Assembly (NCBI RefSeq): GCF_019112545.1
Contig: NW_025064881.1
Span: forward strand, 380,309 to 444,308
Direction of reading: 5' to 3'
DNA from: Guyanagaster necrorhizus
Taxonomy: Eukaryota; Basidiomycota; Agaricomycetes; Agaricales; Physalacriaceae
DNA length: 64,000 bases
This document shows, in pieces, positions 19,981 to 30,178 of the stretch. The translations under genes were made by a program, and so were the position numbers. The stretch's first letter is position 1. Every line of letters starts with the position of its first letter. The notes under the pieces are model-generated. The model was not told the DNA's origin and did not search any database. It saw nothing but the letters and a program-made list of their open reading frames with translations.

Positions 19981-22709
19981 AGACTACAAGCTGTCACTTC
20001 AAGAACTGGTAATAATTATATTATGAACATTGTTGATGACTATACAAGTCATGCCTAGTCAATTCTGCAATCCAAAAAAGATGAAAGTTATAGTGAACTC
20101 AAAGCATAGAAGCTTGCATATGAAGAGAAGACAGGACTCAAAGTCAGAACTTACTGAACTGACAATGAAGAGCTGAAGTCTTCTGAAATAGAAGCATGGT
20201 TGAAATCTCAAGGAGTGAGACAGGAATTCATGATATCACATATATCAGCCAATATTAGTAGGATAGAACAATATTGCCAATCCTTAATGAACAAAGTCTG
20301 AATGATGCAAATTCATGCCAACCTCCCTCTAAATTTATGGGATGAGCTCTGTGTCACAGCTTCCTATCTTAATAATCTCACTACCATCAAGTCATTGAAT
20401 GGGAAAATGCCTTATGAAAAATGGTACAAGAAAAGACTAAACTTATCTCATCTTCAAGAAATAGGTTGTTACATCTTTATTCTCATCCAAAACAAGCACA
20501 ACTCAAAAATCTTTGAATGATCCATTGAATGTGTGCTGGTAGAGTATGAACCAAATGCAAAGGCATACAGGTGCTACCATTGAGAGTCAAAGAAGATCAT
20601 CACCTCATACAACATATCATCTATAGAAGCCCACCAAACCACTACCACTCTCATGGCTCAGTTACCAAATACTACCAAGACTATCACAAGTATATTTAAC
20701 AAACCTGAATCTTCCTCAATAATTGTCAAGGATTTTAATGTCTCTGATGAAGTAGATGTCTGTTCAGATTCAACCAACAAGACTCTACAGAGGATGCAGT
20801 CTGACTCTGATTTTCCATCACAACAACCAGAGCATGCTGAAGACTCTATTCATCCTCAGAGATCATCCAGAGTTGCATCAACTGAAACTGTCATACAAAG
20901 CTCATGCCTTGAACATGCTGTTGAAGAGTCACAACAAAGTGTGATTCATGTCAAGGCTGCATGAGATGAACAGAAACAAGCTTTAGTAGAACTTCATGCT
21001 GCTGTTTCACCCCATGACAAGAACTCCAGAAAGCTCTTGCTGATGGTCTCAGATCTGAAAATGCTCAGTATCTTGATGATCTGTTCACAACACTCAGACA
21101 CAACATCTACAGCACAATACAACTGGAAGATGAGCCAAATTCCTGGAAGGAAGCATAGACTTCTGCTGATGCAAAACATTGGCTCAAAGGGTATTAAGAT
21201 GAAGTCATTGGAGAAGATGGGAGTTCACAAGCTGGTTCTGAGATCTGCTATTCCTCAAGGCCATTCAGTTTTCTGTATAAAATGGGATGAGAATGATGCC
21301 ACTATTTATTGAAAAGTGTGACTCATCTTCAAAGGTTTTGAACAAATGTATGGACAAGACTACACTAAAACCATCTCACCCACTGCTCACATGGAGTTCT
21401 GGAGAATCCTACTCCACATTGCAGCTACACTTAATTGGAATGCACAAGAAATTGATGTAAAGATGGCCTTCCTCTATGGTTTGCTTCCAGAAGATGAGAT
21501 CCAATACATGGAACAGCCAAGTGGGTTTGAAGAATCTGGCAAGGAAGATTGGGTATGGAAACTTCAACAAGGACTATATGACATGAAACAAAGTGGATGA
21601 ATCTGGAACAACCATGAATGATGTCATAGTCTCATAGAGTTTTACCAGCCTCTGTGCAGAATACTGCATTTACTACTGAAAAACCTCAACAGATACTGTC
21701 CTTGGAGCTGTCCATGTTGATGATTTCCTCTCTGTTGTCAGCTTAAAGAAGGAGAATGAACAGTTCAAGACACAGATGTGAGAAAAATAGACAATATCAG
21801 ACCTAGGAGAGGCAAAATTCTGTGTCAGGATCACAATATCAAAGGATCATGCAAAATGAATAGTATCTCTGTCACAAATTGCTCTGATCAACTGAATCAT
21901 ATCTCAATTTAGATAGAAAGATGCCCACCCTATATCAACCCCAATGGATGCAGGACTGAAATTCCACTAACATGATCTCACTGATCTCTCATCTGAAGAT
22001 CAAGCTGAACTACAGAAGCTGCTGTATCATTCACTGGTTGGATCCTTAATCTATCTGACAACTGGAATTCAGCCAGACATATCCTATGCTGTCCAACAGC
22101 TGTCTTGTTTTCTGGATAGCTATGCCTTTATGCATTGGAATGCAGCAGTCTGAGTAGTGCAGTATCTCAAGGGGACAAGAGAACTCAAACTTCACCTTGA
22201 AGGTTTTTCTGACTTAAAACTACTTGGCTTTACTGACTCTGACTAGGCAAACTGTCTTGATACACATTGAAGCATAGGAGGATATTGCTTCACTCTGAGT
22301 TTGGGGTTGATTTCATGGAATGCCAAGGAACAACAGATGGTCACCACATCATCATGTGAAGCAGAGTACATTGCAGCATGTGAATCCATGAAGGAAGCTA
22401 TATGGATCAGACCATTATTGATGGAGCTTGGTTTCAAACAAAAAGATTCAACTCCTCTGCTGTATGACAATAACAGTGCCATCAATCTTTCAGAAGATCC
22501 CTCTTTGCATGCTAGGGTGAAGCACATGGACATAAAATACCATTTTATCCAAGAATGAGTCAAAAGCAAAGAAATTACCCTATCATATGTCAATACAAAG
22601 GATAACATTGCTGACTGCTTCACAAAAGCACTGGAACCAGCAGCATTCATTTATCTTTGAGGATTCATGGGCTTGCAATGAAGGAGGAGTGATCCTCAGT
22701 GAGGAAGAG
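19981..22709 (+). pseudogene. Copia integrase, reverse transcriptase and RNase H (decayed)
   Basis: The Copia polyprotein resumes with TSRTGNNYIMNIVDDYTSHA of the integrase core. It continues with ...NLPLNLWDELCVTASYLNN (20,302-20,520), a reverse transcriptase (IDVKMAFLYGLLPEDEI around 21,450; a VHVDDFL motif near 21,706 in place of the usual YVDD) and an RNase H (VTTSSCEAEYIAACE, HIDIKYH-like tail near 22,540). In-frame TGA codons at about a dozen places, many where arginine (CGA) is expected, make it non-functional. Confidence 0.8.
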
Positions 22710-22867
22710 TGTTGGCATCTTATTGTGTTCTTGATAAATACCAAGGACCTTCCTTTGTCCTGCCACTATTTAAATAGCATAGCCCCTTATTCTGCTTCTT
22801 TCCTCAGTCCATTTACACACCATCATGTCGAGACTGAGTTACTCTTCTTACAGGTTTGGTTTCTAAC
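22710..22867 (+). repeat. Copia 3' LTR
   Basis: Starts TGTTGGCATC and ends TTCTAAC. It is about 50 bp shorter than the 5' LTR because it lacks the segment that begins GTAAGG and ends CATAG there; otherwise the two align throughout. Confidence 0.8.
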
Positions 22868-23430
22868 GCAATCTACTGGCAGCGGGGAATGGGTAGCGAG
22901 GGAATGTGATACAAACCTGAAGATGAGATCAGCCATCGATAGATACGTGATGAGGAATCACCTACAAAGCGCTGACTGACGTTTCCACCTACTCCCGAGA
23001 CGTCCGCAGGGACAGTCGAGCGCATCGTCAGGTTCTGTATTTAGCCGCCTTGTAAACTTTGCATACCCGGGCAATTGTTCATGCCGAAGAACAACTAAGT
23101 ATCTCAGTCCCGGCGCGAGAAGAGCGTGCAGTCCGGGATAAAGTCATCATGTGCCTTTGGAACAAATAGCATGTATATGCTTCTGCAGAAGGAAGGAAGC
23201 TATGTTTATGAAAGCGATGTGCAGTAGTCCTGGAGGAATAAAGTTATTAATAGTATGCTTCAGCAGGGGAGTCAAAGTCTCGGGAAGTTATGTTAATTTG
23301 CCCTTGAAACCCGATGAGGGTGGTATTTTAACACTACCAGATGAAAGATACATTTGAAGATTGTGAAAAATTGACCCAGGATGTGTCCTATATATATATA
23401 GGACTATTGAAAAAAGTCGGATTACCATTA

Positions 23431-23575
23431 CGCCCAGCGCGGGACTCGAACCCGCATCTTTAGAAGAGGAAGATTCTTTCCCCGTGGAATGGTCAACTCA
23501 ACAGTAGCCAATCCTTCCACGGGGAAAGAATCCCATTTATATCTCTGCCGCTCTACCCTGTTGAGCTAGCCGGGC
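23431..23575 (-). tRNA. tRNA-like sequence with long intron-like insert
   Basis: On the minus strand, a seven-base-pair acceptor stem (GCCCGGC with GCTGGGC, one G-T pair), a D-arm with an A-box (TAGCTCAACAGG) and a perfect T-arm with a B-box (GGTTCGAGTCC) can be drawn. An insert of about 69 nt interrupts the anticodon loop after the position where fungal tRNA introns occur. The anticodon would be TAT or a changed CAT, but position 33 is not T and the anticodon stem pairs poorly, so this may be a tRNA pseudogene or a tRNA-derived repeat. The body resembles elongator tRNA-Met. Confidence 0.45.
23472..23532. repeat. Perfect 18-bp inverted repeat inside the tRNA-like insert
   Basis: Arms at 23,472-23,489 (GATTCTTTCCCCGTGGAA) and 23,515-23,532 are exact reverse complements around a 25-nt loop. 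RNA from either strand would fold into a strong hairpin. The second repeat unit keeps only a short version (CTACGT/ACGTAG). Confidence 0.85.
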
Positions 23576-23670
23576 ATGGAAGAAAGAGAATGGACCCGAG
23601 TTTTATGGGTATATTGGAATCACGGAAAAAGGAAGGACAGCATGGGAAAAGATGTTGATCCCTCGTGGTG

Positions 23671-24490
23671 AGCCATGCAGTCAAAGCGCCCGTCTGACCT
23701 ATTTTAAACGTCGTGAACCTTTATTACTCCACAAGGCTGGATAATAATACTCACATCTGTGCTACTGCAGCGGAAGCTATGTCACCAAAGAAAGAAGCCT
23801 GTCTGGAACGTGTGACGAATGAATGTGCCATAAACTCAAGTAGGCATCAACGGTATATAGTTTAACTATACTTGATGAAGAATTACTTACGAAAGGCTGA
23901 CGTTTTCACCGTACTCCTAGCGAGGTAGATAGTCGAGCGCATCGCCAGAGGGCGCTGAAAACAACTACCATCTCCGCCGTATCTAGCCGCCCAAGAACCC
24001 GACATTTCGTTATCTCTGCACGCTCGGGTGACCGATCATTCCGAAGAGCATTGAAAAAAAGTGTCCTTCTCCTGGCCGAGAACTGCACACCATATGTGCT
24101 ACGCAGTGCTCCCGGAGGGGAAGCTGGGGAAACTATGTTTATGCTGCCCCCAAAGCCCGAGAGATAGATGGCGGAGGTAACATTTTAACATCATTTGAGA
24201 TGAAAAGGTGTCTCGACAGCTTTTTGCTGACCTAATTTGTAGGGTCTCAGAAAAATTCGCGGCTCCACGACGTCGTGTACGCTCATCATGAGCCTCGAAC
24301 TGGCATCTTCAGAAGAGTCAAGTTCCTACGTTGTGGGATGGTCAGCTTTCAACGCTAACCGCGACGCAGGCACGTAGTTTATGGCTCTGACACTCTATCC
24401 TATTGACCTAGACGGGCATGCAACTAAGGGAATGGATATCAGCCTTAGCAAAGATTGCGTGAGAAAAGATGTGGATCCCTTGCGCAGTCG
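23671..24490. repeat. Tandem host repeat, unit B
   Basis: Second copy of the unit, uninterrupted. It begins with the same bases as position 1 of the window and ends with the GATGTGGATCCCTTGCG block. The two units have diverged substantially with indels. Confidence 0.7.
24281..24417 (-). pseudogene. Decayed tRNA-like sequence in repeat unit B
   Basis: Positional counterpart of 23,431-23,575. The anticodon stem still pairs (TCAGA with TCTGA) around CAT, so it resembles an elongator tRNA-Met with an insert of about 65 nt. The A-box (TAGGTCAATAGG), the B-box (AGTTCGAGGCT), the T-stem and one acceptor pair are damaged. Probably not functional. Confidence 0.4.
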
Positions 24491-24869
24491 AAACAACTAA
24501 GTCGCCAGTAGCCGTTGTCGTATTGATTTTCGTTGCAACGTAAGAAACCGTCATATGCGTCTTCATGATCGAACGCGAAACAAGTCTTGACGCCGTATCG
24601 AATGGCATTGCATACCACAGATTCTTTTCCAGGCAGACAAGGAAAGTTCAATTGTTGTAGGTCTTAATTCAGACTGGAGTACCTATGGTTTCTCCTCGGC
24701 TATCTATGAGGTACCATGTCAACGCAACAACTGAAGAGCTCCACTATTCCCCACAGGGACGCAGGGGACCATTCAAACTTTCTAAAGGTGCCGACGTTTC
24801 CGAAGAGACAAAAGCAGGAGGATTTTAGAACTTGGGGATACGACGAAATTGTGTGATCCGGGTAAAATT
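24491..24869. other. Intergenic, nothing recognised
   Basis: About 380 bp between the tandem repeats and the end of the minus-strand RRM-like gene. It would hold that gene's 3' untranslated region. No gene or repeat seen. Confidence 0.5.
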
Positions 24870-26193
24870 CTACTGCGGCACCTGGGTCGGTGTCAAGGAG
24901 ATAGTACCCGCAAAGGAGATAGTGGCGCCCTGCAGCTCGGGGAAATGGTTGAGCATGTCCGCCTTGAACTGTGACATACTCAGCACACAGCGGAGGGCGC
25001 TCTGTAAGCTGTCGAATGGGATGTACAGCGGTTCGCTACATTCATGGTATTGCTCATCCCTGATCGCTATTTGAGTAGGGAACAACTAAACAGAGAGACG
25101 AAACACGCACCTGAACGATCCGGAGACGGCACCAAACTGACAGAAGAAGTAGAAGTACTCTTCCTTTCTCCTCAAGCGGGGTCCTTGACCTGAAAGCTTC
25201 AGGCGCACTGTTCGTTGCGCACCCAGGCCGACAGCGGTGATCATACCACGAGAGAGCGGATCCCGATTCTTCACCAATGACAGCCGCATACCTTGACCTT
25301 GCGCGTCAGTGCTGAAAGCTTCGAAAAAATTGCGTGCGATTTCCGTCGTCACAAACTGCATCGTGAGCACCTGGTACGGCAATAAGAAACGTGAGGTACG
25401 CAGACAACGCAGCGCTTACTTTTCGGTACTTGTGGAAACTAGTAAAAATCAAACAAGCAGGACTGGATTCCTCATACTTGGAGATCCAACTCCGCGCAAC
25501 AAGCAGAGCGTCGAAGTCTTGAATATCGGAGACCTCCAAGCGGGTCTCCACAAACGCCAGGCCGTCCTCTCCTTCAGGAAACCATTCAGGAAACATATAA
25601 CTGCCGCTTGTATTTGGAAATGAAGCGGACATCCCTGCTTTTTGGCATTCCGTGCGTGTCTGTCGGGAATCTGAATCAGGAACCGCATCTCAGGATGAGA
25701 GCAACAACAGACGTACCTCGAACGCGCTGTGTACATCCAAAAAACGAGCCACAGCTTCATTTTCTGACGGGAAAAACCTCCAAGTTTCCAGTCCATCTTG
25801 TCGCGAGAGAATTTCTTTCAATTTCGTCTCGTCCAAGTCTGATGGCAAGTTTTTCAGAAGGAGGGTGCGAGACAGATTGTACACCCCAAGTAAAGCGACA
25901 TCACGGGTTGTCACCGCTGGCGAAGGTAAATCAAGGGATAACTGATAGAGGCTATTACTGCGCGATATACACCGGCTGGCCATGCCTTCGTCGAAAAATC
26001 GAAAAAGCATATGGTCCTTGGAGGGTATTATGGCCTGTACTGGTTTGGCGTTGAGGGTATTGACGACGTTACTGACATTGTGACCTTCTGGAATATTGCT
26101 TACGCGCACGATGCGGTAGAGAGGTGCAGATTCGAGGGTGGTGAGGGTGGAGAATGACCGACAAATGGTGGTACGGAGGCAAACTGGAAACAT
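24870..26193 (-). CDS. RRM-like protein, probably mitochondrial
   Basis: Four exons: 26,193-25,717, 25,659-25,420, 25,370-25,111 and 25,059-24,870. All three introns (57, 49 and 51 nt) have GT...AG ends, and the join gives 388 residues in one frame. The chosen start gives MFPVCLRTTICRSFST, basic and hydroxylated without acidic residues, as in a mitochondrial presequence. Two RNA-recognition-like stretches follow: YRIVRVSNIPEG (about 29) and TLLLKNLPSDLDETKLKEIL (about 112). The carboxyl half has no family I recognise. The frame is open upstream to an ATG at 26,421, but that extension lacks the targeting pattern. The RNA target is unknown; a role in mitochondrial RNA metabolism is inference. 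Confidence 0.6.
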
Positions 26194-26644
26194 ACTGGAC
26201 TTGTTGCAAAACCAGCAGTCCCAGTCGCGGCAGTTAAAATCGGCATGTGCCGAAATTATGCCGCGCTGGCAAGGTATACGTGACGGCACGCCGTGGTTAT
26301 CTGCGGAGTTACAATGTTGAATGTCAGCCCCAGCGTCTGGACGGTCACGGTTCCACTTAACCATCCACCCACGATTCCCAAGAGTTCTTGCGACGATGTT
26401 GCATGCCGTTCTGCGAATCACGTTGCCTCTTCAAACGAGCTAGCTATGAACTGGCGGGGGACGCCTATGTTAATTTCCCCGGAATCTGGGACGCGTTGAA
26501 TAATAGAAGAGTGGTGATGCTCATAGGGCGGGGTCTCCTGGCGCTGTGGTATCGTGTGAGGGAATAGAACTGGAATTTAAGATACGCGCGCGCGCGTTTG
26601 AGCGAGTTTCTCTGATTCGTGAAGGACTGGGATTTGCCATTTGA
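26194..26644. other. Upstream region of the RRM-like gene
   Basis: Probable promoter and 5' leader. Contains a short GC alternating run (GCGCGCGCGC near 26,588). Nothing else recognised. Confidence 0.4.
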
Positions 26645-27332
26645 AGGTATGTTACCAACGAATTGCAATGAAAATCCGCTCATCCCTATTTTTCTAGCAG
26701 TTCGTTTTCAACTTTCATGTCGAAACGACAACAATACCAAGTTCCCACTATTGGCATATGCTCGAAGCAGGAATATGAACCTGCCTGTGGTTAGCAAGGG
26801 TACGTTGACCGACTGCTCTTTGATTCTTGCTCTTCTCAGATCGCTTTCGACTAGTCATATCATTTGTGAAGGACGACTGTTCTGCTGCCATGAATCCCTT
26901 CTATCTCGAGGCTATACTACAGAAAACTGGGGTGTATGCGTCTATTACATACGTTTTCTTTTCCTGATTAGAGCATGACGGACTACGTAGGGTTCCAGGG
27001 ACCACTTAAGGTATGACCTTACCGCTGAATTGTAACGACAATCCGCTTATCTGTATTCTTCCAGTAGCTTATTCTTGACATCATTGTTCGGCCTCGAGAC
27101 GGCCTCCATAATATGAAGTTCCGACTCTTTGTATCTGCATCAAGTAGGAATATGAACCCTGTTTGGCAAGGGAAGAGTATGTTATTCGAATACCCTTATG
27201 CTCTTCTTTACTCGCTTTCTATAGATGAATCACTTTTGGACGGCGATTTTTTTGGCGCCATGAATCCAAAGCTCCACCCTCAAAAAATTGGGGTGTATGC
27301 GCTTTCTGAGGTGCGTTTTCGTTTTCTTTCAC
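26645..27332 (+). repeat. Diverged tandem duplication of about 325 bp
   Basis: Copy 1 at about 26,645-26,970 and copy 2 at about 27,008-27,332 share ordered blocks: AAGGTATG, ACAATCCGCTNATC, AGNAGGAATATGAACC, TGCTCTTCT, GCCATGAATCC, TTGGGGTGTATGCG. Each contains splice-like AAG|GTATG junctions, and the copies have open stretches in corresponding places (26,619-26,978 and 27,113-27,364). It could be a duplicated small gene or fragment of a gene. No family recognised. Confidence 0.55.
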
Positions 27333-27900
27333 TGAAGACTGCTTTCAAACTCAATATTGTGTAGATTTATGATGAACAGGCCTTTACAACATCAAGGGAA
27401 AGTTGCCCGAAACTATGGGCAAGGTAGGTAAATTATATGATACTCAGCCTACCATTATTCTGACTCTTTAGCACATTAGCGGTCGTAACGAAGCGATCAA
27501 AAAGAATGGTGTTGGTAAAGAAGCAGTACTTGAAGCTACCTGTACCTCTTTCATGCCAAGTCTAATTTGACGGCAGCGATGTCTCCGATGTCGGTGCCTA
27601 TGAAGTCTCTTCTTTGTCAAGGGGAGGAAATCTAAACTCGGCGAGATCGAGGGTATTCATCTGAGTTGTATTAGCAAACCGTCGAGGCTCTGCGGTGGTC
27701 CACATCCAAATCAACTTGATATCTCCGCGGCCCACTCGACTGTGCATCAAAGTTCAAAGGGCAGACCAATCGTCTCACATTGCTGTGCACATCAGGGCCA
27801 GGGTAGACAAACTTAGTAGTCGGCGAAATCAGGACATTTCAAATCATGAAAAGTGATCGGCGTTCTTCACTCCCGCTTTCATTGTTGTGGTTGCAACGTT
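27333..27900. other. Intergenic, no recognised gene
   Basis: Short plus-strand open stretches with splice-like boundaries near 27,420-27,570 may be the tail of the duplicated sequence before it. No domain seen. Confidence 0.35.
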
Positions 27901-28010
27901 CCTGCAGTCGGCGCTTAACATTCCTGCAGTCGGCGCTTAACATTCCTGCAGTCGGCGCTTAACATTCCTGCAGTCGGCGCTTAACATTCTTGCAGTCGGC
28001 GCTTAACATT
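27901..28010 (+). repeat. Minisatellite, 22-bp unit, five copies
   Basis: Five head-to-tail copies of a 22-bp unit (begins CCTGCAGTCGGCG, ends CTTAACATT). They start at 27,901, 27,923, 27,945, 27,967 and 27,989. The first four are identical and the fifth differs by one base. Confidence 0.95.
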
Positions 28011-28273
28011 CTGCCAGATGCACCTTTGAAAAGAATCAGGATTGAAATGCGGTCGTGTCCTCGTACGCTGGGACTTTACAAAGGTATGCCACCCCCAAAC
28101 CACAGTAGGTCAAGGTACTGACGCGATGATCTGTAGATGGAATACTCATGTGTGGCTGGATACTGGTATCGTCCATGCTGATCTATCCCCGGCCGTTCGG
28201 ATTCAGCGTCTAAAACTTTATTTAACCCGCTCATTCCATCTGCCAAAGCTTATATCAAGGAGAAGCGATCCAC

Positions 28274-29560
28274 ATGCAGGCTTTCAACCTTTCCACCTCC
28301 GTGTCTCCCACTGATAACTTGTCAATTATGTCACTATCAATTGCCGAAGCGCATTTCATCGCTCTTGGTTGCGAAGTCTTCTTGCATGGTACGCTTTCGC
28401 AGATTGCATCCTCACGAGAAGTATTCAGAAAGGAACATCCAGGAATGTACACCGCTCTCTGGCTGGTGTCGACGTACCTGTTGTTGTAGGTTCCAAACAT
28501 GAATTTCGTGTTGACGCGTTAATGATTTTGGAGCAGGTTCAAAAGAAAGAGAACTACAGTCATCATCGTGATGACCGTGTTGAACACCATAATGTGGATG
28601 GTAGCAGCCTCACATATGGCACTCAGCTTCGAACAAAAGTTTCACGCGTTTCTCTTTGGACATGCTGCAGACCATCCCACGGTTTCGGAAGACAATGATT
28701 TGCCGATTATATATTCTCGGATGTTGCTGGAAAGTGTCAACGTAATCCTCGTTATGCTATCTTAACCGAAATTGTTAAAGAGAATATGTCCGTAGATAAT
28801 CATCGGGGACGGAGTCGTCATATGGAGAGCCTGGGTATTGTGGAGTCGGAAACGGTGGGTTATCTTCACTTCCGGTACACTTTTTACGGGCACGCTTGGT
28901 GAGGACAACTTTACTCTTCGCTCACATGCCACCCTAATGATGAACCAACTTGAAGCCGCCGCTGTGGGGATACTACGAGCCTACACGATGACTCCTCCTG
29001 AGATCACCGCCTTCGACATTCCCTCTCTGAGAGCTTGGGTCATCGCGTTTATCAGCTCGACGGTGACAACGAATCTCTGGACGACGTCGCTCGTAGCGTA
29101 CCGCGCATGGTCTGTTTCCTGCACTTTTCTTCTCTTCGAGCTCACGTCTGATGTCAAGGTCTCATAATAAATTTATCCGCACCGTTACGGGCGAGACGCT
29201 CATGACCAGATTCCGAAGGCAGAATGGCATCCTCGCTATCCTAATCGAGTCTGGCGTCTTCTATTCTTGTACGTGGGTATGTGCATTTTGGATTGTTTGG
29301 ACCTTGGGGATCGTCGATTTGAGCGAATCGATTAGTTCGTGGCTATCATCACTTTTGTGTGCGGATCCAATGGTATCTACCCTGTCGTAGATATCCTCTC
29401 GCAGTTGACGGTACGATGCCTGTCCGGTCCCCCCTTCTCGCGCCTAATCTGCACTCGTTGATAGGCTATCTATCCCACACTGATCATCACTCTCGTGTGC
29501 TTGCGATACACATTGGACGTAGCTATCGAGACGTTCCAGCAGACGACGCATGGGCGGTAA
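28274..29560 (+). CDS. Multi-pass membrane protein of an agaricomycete-expanded family
   Basis: A spliced gene with several membrane segments. The first exon runs from ATG 28,274 to ...CEVFLHG. Splicing of GTACGC...CCAG then joins MYTALWLVSTYLLL, FKRKRTTVIIVMTVLNTIMWM, the block IIGDGVVIWRAWVLW, LRAWVIAFISSTVTTNLW and a final exon ending IETFQQTTHGR before TAA at 29,558-29,560. The IGD..IWRAWVLW and IYPTLIITLVCL blocks are typical of a large basidiomycete family of seven-segment membrane proteins of unknown function. The intron around 28,900-29,000 is not certain. A CpG-free relative lies at 49,296-50,593. Confidence 0.65.
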
Positions 29561-30178
29561 GGGCGGGAACGTTCTGAAGTACGGCATCGTATCCGCCGGG
29601 TACTTTGAGGTTAGGTGCGCGGACGAAGACAGACTCCTCCGGTCCGGATCAGCTCGATTCTACTAGGATCAGTGTTCGGGTTGACAAGCCTCAGCATATA
29701 TATATCGTATAGTGCTTAGAACTAATGATAAATTTGACATGGTATGCTCGTTGTGACAACAGTGAGCTTAAGTACTACTTGTCAAACATAGGTGTGATGA
29801 TGGTTCAGCCGAGCGGTGAGATGGATTCTCGTGGTAGAGGTATTGAGCGCACACCAACCGGCCGAGAACGAAGATTTCACAGGTTTGCACAAATAGCCCG
29901 AGAATACTAAACGACAGCAATAACATTTGTGTAGATAGCAGAGAACAACAACCGCGATATTTTGCGGCAGAGCCGTGAATGATATACAATAGAAGGATAA
30001 CCATAAAACCGCGACACAAAGAACCTCTCAAAGGAATAAAAACCGACGCACGTGTGGTGTGGATCAAGAAAAACATCGAGTTGGGGGGATATGGGTTGAT
30101 CTAGTTCTATTTGTCTTCTAAGACTCTATCTGATTTGCTTTCCTCTTGGTGCCGTTGCCTCCATGCGTCTAACTGCAA
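29561..30178. other. Intergenic between convergent genes
   Basis: Lies between the 3' ends of the membrane-protein gene and the peroxiredoxin gene. Open stretches on both strands show no domain. Confidence 0.5.

Larger units (their letters stand above)
71..22867 (+). mobile_element. Ty1/Copia retrotransposon, decayed and split by nested insertions
   Basis: A Copia element bounded by LTRs at 71-278 and 22,710-22,867. Reading on the plus strand, remnants appear in the order gag, protease, GAG-pre-integrase, integrase core, reverse transcriptase, RNase H, which is the Copia order. About 17.7 kb of later insertions split it inside the integrase, between roughly 2,290 and 19,980. It is broken by many TGA stops and has almost no CpG, so it is dead. 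No clean target-site duplication is visible, but the second host repeat unit (23,671 on) gives the uninterrupted sequence at the insertion point. Confidence 0.85.
22868..23670. repeat. Tandem host repeat, remainder of unit A
   Basis: Shares ordered blocks with 23,757-24,480: GAGCGCATCG, TAGCCGCC, CCGAAGA, AGCTATGTTTATG, ATTTTAACA, the tRNA-like sequence and AAAAGATGTNGATCCCT. Together with 1-70 it forms one unit of about 870 bp; the next unit follows directly at 23,671. No protein gene seen. Confidence 0.7.

Noticed and set aside
27901..28010. Regular repeats that might suggest a CRISPR-like array
   Set aside because: The repeats are directly adjacent without spacers, and the genome is eukaryotic; it is a minisatellite.
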